NCBI GenBank assembly: GCA_021927905.1
Contig: BLLK01000069.1
Span: forward strand, 2,542,001-2,606,000
From: Chaetoceros tenuissimus
Taxonomy: Eukaryota; Bacillariophyta; Thalassiosirophyceae; Chaetocerotales; Chaetocerotaceae
Reading direction: 5' to 3'
Length of the DNA: 64,000 nucleotides
How positions within the stretch are numbered: the first letter of the stretch is position 1; each line of letters starts with the position of its first letter. Below the pieces are notes generated by a model that was given only the letters and a program-made list of their open reading frames with translations, was not told the DNA's origin and made no database searches. Shown piece after piece: positions 1 through 8,754 of this stretch. Both the position numbers and the translations under genes were made by a program.

Positions 1-37
1 TTGCTACTTTAACAATTGAAAATTCCTTTCTGAAATC

Positions 38-973
38 ATGCCGAGTCCGCCTAAACAACGTTTCTCTCAGAATCCAATGTATGGTGGACGACAACCACCT
101 ATGCACCATGATCCGAATGGACCACCTCCGCCAGGGTATCCTCAACCTCCATATGGAGCTCCTCCACCACCAGGATCGCAACAGTATTATCCATATCCTC
201 CACCACCTTACGGATTTGCCCCTCCTCCTGGTCCTGGTCAAGGATCGTACGCGCCTCCTCCTTATTATCCGGGGCATTCTCCTTCCAATCAATATTCACC
301 TACATCCTTTCCTCCTGCTCACTATCCACCTATGGGTCAGCATAAGCAGCCTGCACCTCAAGATATTTTAGAAACAAATGATAGTCCTCCTAAAGAAACA
401 TTGCAAGAAAAGCCTTCCAAAGGTAATGAAGAAGATGAAAAAGTTGATGTTGAGAAATCGACATCAAAACCAAATCTTCAAGTCGAAATCGACGAAAAGA
501 ATACAGAAAAGACAACTTCTTCTTCTGCAGAATCAAAACCAGAAAAGGAGCAAGATGATATGATTTCGAAAGTCAGTCCTATGAAATCTGACTTTCATTT
601 CTATGCAGCTGCAAAAAAGGCTGCAGTTTTGAGAGAAATCCACTCAAACAAAGAAAAGAAAGATGCTGTTGAGGCAGTTTCTGAATTGAACAATCGTCTC
701 ATGAAAATGTGGGAAGAAGAGGATAAAGGTAGCAGACAGGTTTACTTTGCAAAAGAAGAAGAAGATAGAATTCGTTATATTAATGAAGATGAAATTGAGA
801 GCAGACATTGCGCAACATTAACTTCGAGACCTACTCCGAGATCGGATAGCAAAAAGAACACTCCTACATCTACTGATGCAGCTGCTGGAAAGAAGAGATC
901 TGATACAGAAAATGGAGATGAAGATGGAAGTCCACTGAAGAAGAGTCGCGATGTTGGACATTCTTCTTATTAA
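38..973 (+). CDS. HMG-box-like protein with Pro/Gly/Tyr-rich N-terminus
   Basis: The 311-residue protein is read from an ATG with no intron. Residues 1-100 are a low-complexity run of Pro, Gly, Tyr and Gln, of the kind seen in RNA-binding or phase-separating proteins. Residues 110-180 are acidic and lysine-rich. Residues 185-255 look like an HMG box: an aromatic start (FHFYAAAKK), a middle helix with the LMKMWEEED pattern, and the YFAKEEEDRIRY segment that matches the usual Y-x-x-K-x-x-x-D-x-x-R-Y signature. The tail is Ser/Lys-rich with a possible nuclear signal (GKKRS and PLKKSR). What is seen is the composition and the partial HMG pattern. A nuclear, DNA- or chromatin-linked role is inference. 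The next gene lies 125 bases away and points toward it. Confidence 0.7.
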   Translation: MPSPPKQRFSQNPMYGGRQPPMHHDPNGPPPPGYPQPPYGAPPPPGSQQYYPYPPPPYGFAPPPGPGQGSYAPPPYYPGHSPSNQYSPTSFPPAHYPPMGQHKQPAPQDILETNDSPPKETLQEKPSKGNEEDEKVDVEKSTSKPNLQVEIDEKNTEKTTSSSAESKPEKEQDDMISKVSPMKSDFHFYAAAKKAAVLREIHSNKEKKDAVEAVSELNNRLMKMWEEEDKGSRQVYFAKEEEDRIRYINEDEIESRHCATLTSRPTPRSDSKKNTPTSTDAAAGKKRSDTENGDEDGSPLKKSRDVGHSSY

Positions 974-1098
974 AAGATCTATATTCAAAAGCAGATTATG
1001 GCGAAAAGGGGGACAGTTTGTTTGATGATATCTAGGTAAAATGGAGCGACGTAACCATACGGCGCTACACAAATAAACTTACATAGCTTTAACAACCA

Positions 1099-2151
1099 CT
1101 ATACTAGTTTACTTAACTGATATCGCACTGGTTGCAAGTACATCATGAACATGACACCAGAATAATCTTTGATAAGCTTCCTCTTTCCTATCTTCTCATG
1201 AACAGGTTTCATTATGGAAAGATAATTAGACAAACATCTTCTCATGGTGTCATATGAAACGCCCAAATTACATGGAAGACCCCTCAAATCACATGCATCC
1301 AAAACTTCTGCATCTGTCAGCGATATACAATTCAAGTCATGTTGCCCTTCTCTCAAAAGATTACAGTCATCCAGAACGATATCTTTAACTTTCAGTTGCA
1401 GTCTAGAACGTATCATGTAATTAGGAGTTATCATCATTGCCAGTGATGACATTCCAGATGATGTTCCAAGATGATTCATCGCAGTTCCCGAAATGGAAAT
1501 CGATTTCCAATCTACTTGTTCACATAAATTAAAAAATTCCAACCCATCCAATAATACACCTGCATCGTCACCATCTTGAACTTTTAGCAATTTCTTCATA
1601 TCTTTACATTCAGAGTTTGTCATAATCAAATTAAAGAATTCATTGGCAGTTGATCCAAATGCCCCTTTTCTACTTCTGTAATTTTCACTTACGAAACGTC
1701 TATGATGCTCAAAGGCATAAAAATGTTTAGTCAGGAAGAAACTTGGGTTCAATGCTATTAATGGGAAAACAAAATTCCCAAGGATTGGAATATTGACAAA
1801 TGCTAATGGAGCTGCAACCTTCCATACGTCTCGAATCAATTGTCTCTGTTGCTCAGACTGGCGACGTGGGATGTAATTCAATCCTCCTTTATTTGTCCAT
1901 TCATTGTTTCTTGAATGTGAAGCTGCATTAATGTTGTAATATCGTTCAACATCTTTGAGCAGAAGTTTCATACCAGATGGAACACCTTTGATCAGATCGA
2001 GAATTTTCAGGCGCTTTGGTTGCGTTGGGATCATGGTCCTTTTTACATCTTGATCATTGGTTGTAGAGGCATTGGTCGATAAATAGAGCCGCGCAGAGGT
2101 GTGACGCAAAGGCAACCTTGACTTTGAAGACACATATCTCATTGAAATCAT
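1099..2151 (-). CDS. LETM1-domain protein (LETMD1-like), mitochondrial
   Basis: A single-exon 350-residue protein that starts at an ATG. The first 40 residues are rich in Arg, Ser and Leu with few acids, as in a mitochondrial presequence. Residues 105-160 carry the LETM1 hydrophobic core (VWKVAAPLAFVNIPILGNF, then FFLTKHF) in a form close to LETMD1. Near residues 285-315 the segment ACDLRGLPCNLGVSYDTMRR matches the ribosome-binding-like LETM motif (A-C-x-x-R-G-x-x-x-x-G-x-S), followed by LSNYLSIM. LETM1 proteins sit in the inner mitochondrial membrane and act in K+/H+ balance and ribosome contact. Whether this shorter form does the same is not known. It shares a 402-base divergent spacer with the plastid gene at 2554. 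Confidence 0.72.
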   Translation of the reverse strand: MISMRYVSSKSRLPLRHTSARLYLSTNASTTNDQDVKRTMIPTQPKRLKILDLIKGVPSGMKLLLKDVERYYNINAASHSRNNEWTNKGGLNYIPRRQSEQQRQLIRDVWKVAAPLAFVNIPILGNFVFPLIALNPSFFLTKHFYAFEHHRRFVSENYRSRKGAFGSTANEFFNLIMTNSECKDMKKLLKVQDGDDAGVLLDGLEFFNLCEQVDWKSISISGTAMNHLGTSSGMSSLAMMITPNYMIRSRLQLKVKDIVLDDCNLLREGQHDLNCISLTDAEVLDACDLRGLPCNLGVSYDTMRRCLSNYLSIMKPVHEKIGKRKLIKDYSGVMFMMYLQPVRYQLSKLV

Positions 2152-2553
2152 CTTTGCAAGCTGAATCTATTGCTAGTTCCAACTCGTACACAAGCAAACA
2201 CCTGTACAAAGATTCTTTGTGTTGGTTCTTTGAATGTGCTTTTGTTTCATTGTCTGTGGGGTGTGTTTTCTGTCGTCTTCAGAAAAAAGAGCAAAAAACC
2301 AAGATCGTCATTGGCCGAAAACTTACCTAAGTCGATATGGATAAGTACTTCTCCCGAAACGACGGGGTTATGCAATATGTCTATGACGTCGCACACTTTC
2401 TTTCCTCTTTCCAGAGACATCTGTAATTTGCATAAGTTCAACTAGACACAACATCATCCTCTGATTCAGTAGTAGTAAAACATCTGTTGACGACTCTAGA
2501 ACTCTCTCCACATCTAATTCTTATTCTCCGACATATAATACAACAACAGCAAA
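2152..2553. promoter_or_regulatory. Divergent promoter spacer
   Basis: A 402-base spacer lies between two genes that point away from each other, so it must hold both promoters and both 5' leaders. It contains a CTATGACGTCGC stretch near 2380 with the TGACGT core bound by bZIP factors. No coding signal was recognised. Confidence 0.4.
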
Positions 2554-3186
2554 ATGAAGATTTCTTCCGTAGTAGCATTCTTGGCAGTTTCAAGTGCAAG
2601 TGCATTTGCTCCTGTTTCCAACAATAAGCCATCCACTGCTTTGAACGCAGAGAAGAATGTGTTCTCCAAGTTCGCTGCAGCATCTGTTGCATCTGCTATC
2701 CTTCTTTCTTCAACCGTAGCTACCCCAGATGCACTTGCTGCTGACATGACTTCCGTAGATTTTGGATCAACTGATATCATCGCTGCAAGATCTGGAGGAC
2801 GTGCAGGAGGAAGATCAACTGCTAGCAGCATGAGATCACCAGCTCCAGCTGCTAGAACACAGACCACCACTATCAATCGTACTACTGTAGTTGCTGCACC
2901 TCCTGTATACTCTGCACCAAGTGTTATTATTGCACCAGCACCAGTTTTCAGTCCATTTGGTGGAATGGGCTATGGAGCTCTTGGTGCTGTTAGCGCAATT
3001 GGAAATGAGATGAGAGATATTAGACAGGAGAATGAGATTGCAAGAGAAAGAGCAGAGCTTGAGGTTAGCAAGCAAAGACAATACCAATTGGAGCAAAGAT
3101 TGGCACAATTGGAAAGTCAGCAAGCTCAAACCAATGCAAACGCAAATATGGCAGCTAGCATGGCTGCAGCTGCTGCTTCCAAGTAA
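2554..3186 (+). CDS. Plastid-targeted, probably thylakoid-lumen protein; DUF1517-like head
   Basis: A 210-residue intronless gene. Residues 1-20 are a signal peptide ending in SASAFAP, the diatom plastid motif with Phe after the cleavage site. A Ser/Ala/Lys-rich transit stretch follows, and then a second hydrophobic segment (ASVASAILLSS) that ends in ALAAD, a typical thylakoid-lumen cleavage site. The mature part begins with a Gly/Arg/Ser stretch (AARSGGRAGGRS) and a Pro/Val/Tyr-rich region that resemble the start of DUF1517 proteins of cyanobacteria and plastids. The usual DUF1517 C-terminal domain is missing. In its place is a Glu/Gln/Arg-rich helix, residues 150-190, likely a coiled coil, and an Ala-rich tail. 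Function unknown. Lumen location is inferred from the leader. Confidence 0.68.
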   Translation: MKISSVVAFLAVSSASAFAPVSNNKPSTALNAEKNVFSKFAAASVASAILLSSTVATPDALAADMTSVDFGSTDIIAARSGGRAGGRSTASSMRSPAPAARTQTTTINRTTVVAAPPVYSAPSVIIAPAPVFSPFGGMGYGALGAVSAIGNEMRDIRQENEIARERAELEVSKQRQYQLEQRLAQLESQQAQTNANANMAASMAAAAASK

Positions 3187-3878
3187 ATTTTGTGTTTTTA
3201 CTTTTGTAGACATTTCACGTGCGAATATATACTTTGGAGTTTTAAAATTCAAAGTCAAGTGACAGAGATGTCTCTTTAGAACTTTAATTTTATTTTCCAT
3301 TGTTTATAGTTGCACTTTCTCTGCTGGGGAGTAGTTACCTAACAAAAGCATCTACAACACTGTTGCCATTGGTGAAATCTAAAATAAATTACATTAGTTA
3401 TTATAATATCTATGCAATTTTTTTTTTGCTCAAATTACTATTGTCTATACAAGATCCACTTACAACTAAATAATTTGCACGTATTTTTTCTAAAACAAAG
3501 TTTGTCGAAATTCAATTTCCGCAATCAACATCTTTCATCCTATGGAAAGTCATCAGAAACTGTGATACCTTAGATTTTATCATTTATTGCATTATTGGCA
3601 CATCTTTTCCAATGGATTTTTCTTTTCTTATTTTTGTTTTATAGAGATCAATGTGAATGGTGTTATTTTTATTGCGTTTGAAAACTTCTTGAAAATTAGA
3701 CAATGACGCGCGTGAGAAAAGGCCTACTGGTATGAATTTAGCTTGCAGATTATTTTCAGTCTCTTTTCAACCGCCGCCGGCTCGCCAAGGTACAATACAC
3801 ACAACGCAACAGCAACAGCACCAACAAGAACTTAACTTCATACCTTTATCTGTGCCTTTATCTTTTCGATCTACCAAA
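3187..3878. other. Non-coding spacer, AT-rich
   Basis: Holds the 3' end of the plastid gene and the leader of the next gene. There is a poly-T run near 3418-3427 and a CA/AGC-repeat-rich leader around 3795-3830. No gene, tRNA or transposon signature was seen. An upstream in-frame ATG at 3738 would add 47 residues to the next gene but encodes no targeting or membrane signal. Confidence 0.4.
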
Positions 3879-4325
3879 ATGTCAGCTACTTGTGCATTAT
3901 ATTCATTTGTAGGACTCATTTTCCTGGTGAGTTGCTTTTGAGCGGTAGAAATTGGATCTATACTTGGTCAAGAGATTGACATGACAATTCGTGTGTAAAT
4001 GTTCGGATACATGCCGATATTGGATGTTCCTCTACGTTGTTTTGCACATGTATACTTTGAATTTACCACGCCTAATTTTTCATATCTTTCTTTATAGTTC
4101 TGGGTTTCTGTAATGCTTGAGAAGCAGCCATTTTTCATGACCGGGTTCGAAGATCCAGAGGAGGCTAAGAACAATGCTTACGGAGCAATGGGACTATTTG
4201 CACTTACGTTCGTTTACTCTATGTACAAGGTATACAACCCTGCGGAGGCAAAGGAAGAACAAGAAGCTGTTGGAATGGAGGGATATCAGCTTAATACCGA
4301 AGTTCCAAACTACGGAACTCGTTAA
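3879..4325 (+). CDS. Small two-helix membrane protein, RNASEK / V-ATPase subunit f-like (copy A)
   Basis: Two exons, 3879-3926 and 4098-4325, joined in phase 0 across a 171-base intron (GTGAGT...TATAG), give 91 residues. The protein has one helix from a CALYSFVGLIFL start through FWVSVML, a short loop (PFFMTGFEDPEEAKNN) and a second helix (AYGAMGLFALTFVYSMYKVY), then a polar tail. This layout and the Cys-x-x-x-S-x-x-G...G-x-x-D-P-E pattern resemble yeast V-ATPase subunit f and animal RNASEK, which sit in the Vo ring of the proton pump. The family call is from pattern alone. A paralog on the other strand at 5128-5824 has the same intron position. The start is the ATG just before the first helix. 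Confidence 0.55.
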
Positions 4326-5127
4326 AATCACACACATACAATTGGATACGAAAAAGAGTTCATACTTTGGTCAATAATGGCGATCGATTATTGCAGCAAC
4401 GCAATATCTCTTGGTAGACATTCACATTATTCCAGGAAATATTTTAATGATTTTGAGTCCATAGAAAAATACTTGTAAAATTTTTTAAACTAACCGCAAT
4501 ATACTTCGAAGAATCTTTTGTGTCACGTAATCATTTTGAGCACGCTACACACTGTGTTGTCTATGCACAAACTCTATCACTATTGTGTCTTGTTCTTCAT
4601 TCAACAAAAGATGACTATCAACTCTCATAAAGCCAAGAAGCAAATATTATCTGAATTGCCATTCTCATGGAATTAAGAGCACATTTGTATTCTTTGGTAT
4701 TGGATCCATGAATCACAACTATCCACAAGGGGGGCACTGGAGAAGTCTCTATAGCTGCGTGTAGCATGGTGCTATTGATTGGGACTCTGCTCAAATGTTC
4801 GTGGAGTTCATGGGTCATGTAAACATTTCAGTAGCAGTAAAGTTTCTCAAAAAGATTTTTAATTAGATTTCAAAGATTAACGAAAAATATTGCGAAGTTT
4901 TTAAAAACTCCATGTCTCACATCTGCATGAAAGGCATTTCAATTTCTCTTTTATATTTCATGATTCGATGTAAAATCATGATATATCTGTTATTTAACTC
5001 TGAGAATGACGATCGAAAAAGATGTTGCGCCATAGCTAATTGTAAATTTCTTCTGAGTAGCTGATGAGAAAATTTGTACATTTGTATCCCAAACAAAAAT
5101 GCAATGACGTATTGTTCGACGCAGCAA
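4326..5127. other. Convergent 3' spacer between the RNASEK-like pair
   Basis: About 800 bases between the ends of two facing paralogs. A 66-codon open frame at 4618-4818 on the minus strand has no recognisable features. The AT content and lack of any structure suggest plain 3' flank. No inverted repeat linking the two copies was noticed. Confidence 0.4.
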
Positions 5128-5824
5128 TTAGATTAATTCTCTCACTTCAATCTCGTCATCATCACCGTCATCCGGAGAATCCGGTGCCCCAAAATTCGAT
5201 AATTCAAGTGTTGAATCAAATTCATCATCGCTATCTTGTCCATGATGAGAAACGTGTACATTGGGTTGATAATCCGACATTCCAGGCGGCAGTATTTGAT
5301 GATATTCCACGCTATCGAAACCAGTATTAGCACGCCTTTGTTGTGCTGACGACTCATACACTAGAAACCCAACTGATAATCCAAATGTTACAATAAATGT
5401 CCACATTGCCCCAAATGCATTATTTTTACATGATTCCACATCTTCCATTCCTAATAAATAAAATGGTTGCTTTGTAAGCATCATGCCGACCCAGAACTAT
5501 AATGTCGAGAAATACATTTGTTAGACAAGTTTTGTAAAAGAAATGAATGACTGATTTCGATTCCGATGACAGGTTGGGTTAATGTTTCTCGTGTATGACA
5601 CGAAGATAACTTCATAGAAAAGATATCAAAATGTGGCTACAGTATATGAAACATTCTCAACCCAACTCTCTCTAGAAATGATTTTCTTCGCCTACAATGT
5701 AAAAACTCACCATGAATGCTGCACCGACTGCTGAATATGGAATACAGCACCTTGCTATTGGTTCAAGTTTCTCTTCTATTGTTTCCATTATTTGTGTTCT
5801 TGGCGGTACCTCTAATGAATTCAT
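5128..5824 (-). CDS. Small two-helix membrane protein, RNASEK / V-ATPase subunit f-like (copy B)
   Basis: Two exons on the minus strand, 5824-5711 and 5496-5128, joined in phase 0 across a 214-base intron, give 160 residues. The core RCCIPYSAVGAAF / FWVGMMLTKQPFYLLGMEDV / NNAFGAMWTFIVTFGLSVGF matches copy A helix for helix, and the intron falls at exactly the same residue, just before FWV. The adjacent Cys pair before the first helix is like the CC of yeast subunit f. Differences are a 25-residue N-terminal lead and a 75-residue acidic, Asp/Ser-rich cytosolic tail (HHGQDSDDEFDS, DDGDDDEIEV) that copy A lacks. Known for the family: V-ATPase Vo association. Inferred: the tail marks a specialised partner or location. 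Confidence 0.55.
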
Positions 5825-6284
5825 TTTTTAGCTATAGATTTTCCACAAATTTTCTTCTTTAGTTTTGGTTCTGTTGTACTAGGACTTTACGAAGGTGAAG
5901 TATATGTATGATATGGTAAGATCGTCTTCTCTTTGTTCTAATCAATAGAATGATGATGAACAAAAAGAAGAGAGAGTTCTTGGTTCTCGGTGTTTTTTGG
6001 AAGTGCTGGTCATTTGGAGAAGAGAGAGTGACTACATGAACATACAAACTTCTACAACGGAAGCTAAATAGTGGCTTTTTACGTCGCTTATTCTAAGCTA
6101 TTTTAATGCTTTATGACAGAATCTAAAAATTGACTTCATTCGATCATCATCGCTTCAGCGGTGCAAAAAGAAGCAAAAGAAGCGTTTTGAAACAAACAAA
6201 TAAGGCTGCTGCGTTGTGTTTGCTGACCCAAACATATATTAAGAGGTGATTACAACATTCACTCTCTCCATTTGTGCTCTAAAG
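5825..6284. promoter_or_regulatory. Divergent promoter spacer
   Basis: A 460-base spacer between the RNASEK-like copy B (minus) and the glycosyltransferase (plus), expected to hold both promoters. No clear motif or gene was recognised. Confidence 0.35.
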
Positions 6285-8414
6285 ATGGGAAAATCCTCAC
6301 TCCAAAAGACTTTCTTTGTGGTTGCTATCATCGCCGGTTACACATGTTTTCATCAAATTTTTGAAGCTTTCCAACATATTTCGTTAATTCTTTTAGAAAA
6401 TGATTCAAGTTTTGATTCTGACAACCCAACCCATGAAGTGGATCCTTCTCCTTTACTCCGATCGCCCAATAATGCTGATGAAACCCTACTAGATGACTGG
6501 AGAGCAGTTACAGATTGTAACATATACGATCTGTCTTGTCCATTTCATAAAAAGTTTGCTCCGCATCCATTTCGTAGATTGTTCAAGCATAAGAAGGATC
6601 ATGAGGTGGAATTTGAGAAGCTAAAAGCCGAATCCTTCTTCCCTGTAAATACAACAAATACATATACAGGATTCGATGGCTATTTATACCCTACAATGGT
6701 TTCAAGGGAGGCAAAGGATGAATGCATGAAGTTGGCCCAAGGTAGCCTACACAAACAAGTGAAACAGATGATTCATACTAGACTCACACAGGTTAGTATA
6801 AAGAGTAGCAAAGATCCAAATGAGGTCACGGATTTTGTTGCATTTACAATAACGGACAAAAACTATGCCAAATTCATGTTACATGAAACGCATCAAATGA
6901 CACGCGACATTATCAAATTTAATAATGCACATTTCTTTGTAGGAATGGACCTATACACAGTTGACATGGCTTGTTCTTATGGCTATCCAATAGTGTACTA
7001 TAAGCATGATGATGAGAACCCAAGTCAAACTGAAGACAATAATGAAAATGAGAGGGATGTGAGGAAAAGAAAAAAGGGAATGGTTCAAAACTCAAAGTTA
7101 ATGGTATCCCAGATGCTTTTAAATATGAATCAGGCATTCATGTTTTATGAAATGGATGTTTGGTTTGTCAAATCTCCTATTGAAATACTAGAAGATATGA
7201 CTCAAGACATGGTTGTCTCTACACATGAAAATCATCCTTTCCAAATGAACATTGGCTTTTATGCAATGAAAGCAAACGATGCATCCAGAGAATATATGGA
7301 CAAGTGCGTACAAATGCAAACAGATATTCCTCATGCTCACGATCAAGAGATAATGTCAAGACTAGCAGAAGTGTTTGAAGATCGCAAAATGAAAAGATTT
7401 AAACCTGGGGAAGAAGCAAAATTTCGAGATCGAATTACCTATATAGTTCCAAAAGTAGAGCATCCTTGCACTGCTGAAAAATTAGGACCATTGATAATGG
7501 TTGCTCATGATCACCCGAGTCCTACAGATGAAACAGTATCATTCCATGTGTTGGCAGACCGTCCTCTTACAGGGCCGTTTGGGAAAATGATTTTGGCTAA
7601 AGAAATAGGGGCATGGTTTGGATTTTCAAATTGTGCAAATAATGATGACAAGATTTCTTCTGGCCAAGGACATGAGTCTTCATGTGCTGGTTATTATGAT
7701 CGAAATGGAAAATATCGTCGATACTTACTATTGGATAGTGATGGCGCCCTCCTCGGGCATCCAATGACACGGGTTCAAGGATATCATAGCCAGCACCATC
7801 TACAATGGAAGATTGCTATCTTAGTCACATTGGCTCGCCATACAAACAGAATTTTGATTTTACCCAAAACATTGTCTGATGTGGATAAAAAGTTTCTTTG
7901 GACTGGACTTGATATGAAGTCAGTTGAAGACCTTGGAGTTCAATGGCGTGAAACAAATTTTTTTACAAACAAAAAGGCATGGTATACAGAAACGCTGCCA
8001 TTTTCTTCAGTCGCAAGAGTCATGTTAAGACCCTCGGGGAAATTGTTACTGCATACTCAAAATGAAGAAGAGTTGACTATTCATTCAAAAGGAAGGACGA
8101 CAGGATGGGATATTGAGAGTGACAGAAAGCTTTACTTTGATGCACTTTTTTCCATGTCCATGACAGAGCCTGAAGTCCGGGAGGTAGAGGCATTGATGGT
8201 AGACCCATATGACATACTTCCTTTCTTCGATCTATCAAAAGATGCTGACAATTCAACGACTCTCCATGAAGTAAGAAAAGTCTTCGATGCGCTCAGATGG
8301 TGTCGAAAAGATGGTTACAAAGGATTCCAATTCATTGAACATCCTTTAGCACCAACAGGTGTGAAAAGTACGGATAATTGCTATAGCCGAGGAGTTGAAT
8401 GGGACAAGGTATAA
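6285..8414 (+). CDS. Type II membrane glycosyltransferase, nucleotide-diphospho-sugar transferase (GT77-like)
   Basis: Single exon, 709 residues from the ATG at 6285; the open frame runs 13 codons further up but only from a GTG. Residues 8-35 form a signal anchor (TFFVVAIIAGYTCFHQIF), as in Golgi enzymes. From about residue 185 a nucleotide-sugar transferase fold follows, with HFFVGMDLYTVDMACSYGYP. The metal-binding motif MFYEMDVWFVKSP has D291 and W293 in the place of the usual DxDxxW-x-x-P, and MNIGFYAMKAN lies downstream. The last 200 residues (GYHSQHHLQWKIAILVTLARHTNRILILP) resemble the start of O-fucosyltransferase-type domains, so the protein may hold two transferase units. Sugar donor and acceptor cannot be told from sequence. 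Confidence 0.7.
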   Translation: MGKSSLQKTFFVVAIIAGYTCFHQIFEAFQHISLILLENDSSFDSDNPTHEVDPSPLLRSPNNADETLLDDWRAVTDCNIYDLSCPFHKKFAPHPFRRLFKHKKDHEVEFEKLKAESFFPVNTTNTYTGFDGYLYPTMVSREAKDECMKLAQGSLHKQVKQMIHTRLTQVSIKSSKDPNEVTDFVAFTITDKNYAKFMLHETHQMTRDIIKFNNAHFFVGMDLYTVDMACSYGYPIVYYKHDDENPSQTEDNNENERDVRKRKKGMVQNSKLMVSQMLLNMNQAFMFYEMDVWFVKSPIEILEDMTQDMVVSTHENHPFQMNIGFYAMKANDASREYMDKCVQMQTDIPHAHDQEIMSRLAEVFEDRKMKRFKPGEEAKFRDRITYIVPKVEHPCTAEKLGPLIMVAHDHPSPTDETVSFHVLADRPLTGPFGKMILAKEIGAWFGFSNCANNDDKISSGQGHESSCAGYYDRNGKYRRYLLLDSDGALLGHPMTRVQGYHSQHHLQWKIAILVTLARHTNRILILPKTLSDVDKKFLWTGLDMKSVEDLGVQWRETNFFTNKKAWYTETLPFSSVARVMLRPSGKLLLHTQNEEELTIHSKGRTTGWDIESDRKLYFDALFSMSMTEPEVREVEALMVDPYDILPFFDLSKDADNSTTLHEVRKVFDALRWCRKDGYKGFQFIEHPLAPTGVKSTDNCYSRGVEWDKV

Positions 8415-8754
8415 GGTGAATTATAAACATAAAACTGTTAAGGTAGAACATTGGTAGAACTCCTTCTTCTCTTTGTTGCCAATGCTGCTCTTGATGGGTC
8501 ATTCATTGCCTTTCGCAATTCATAGAGACACTCTATTCTGCGAGAGATTTAAAATTGGCCGACTTTTTGAAGTAGGACATAGGTAGGAGGCGGATAATGC
8601 GACTTTCCTACTTTTCCTCTCCATTTTTTGTGTCAATTTCAATGTACGTACCTAGGTAATACATGTATATTACCATTCAAAGCTTGAGACTACGTATTAT
8701 CTATGCAATAATTACCTATTGGATCTCATAAACTGAAACTTTGTATCTAGCAAC
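8415..8754. promoter_or_regulatory. Intergenic spacer with two TACGTA boxes
   Basis: The spacer ends the glycosyltransferase gene and leads into the large TULIP-like gene. TACGTA, the A-box bound by bZIP factors, occurs at 8645-8650 and 8691-8696, about 105 and 60 bases before the start codon. Binding is not shown. Confidence 0.35.

Noticed and set aside
4618-4818. 66-codon minus-strand frame between the RNASEK-like genes
   Set aside because: No domain, leader or membrane pattern and in a 3' spacer.
6246-6284. Upstream GTG start for the glycosyltransferase
   Set aside because: GTG starts are rare in eukaryotes; the ATG at 6285 sits directly before the signal anchor.
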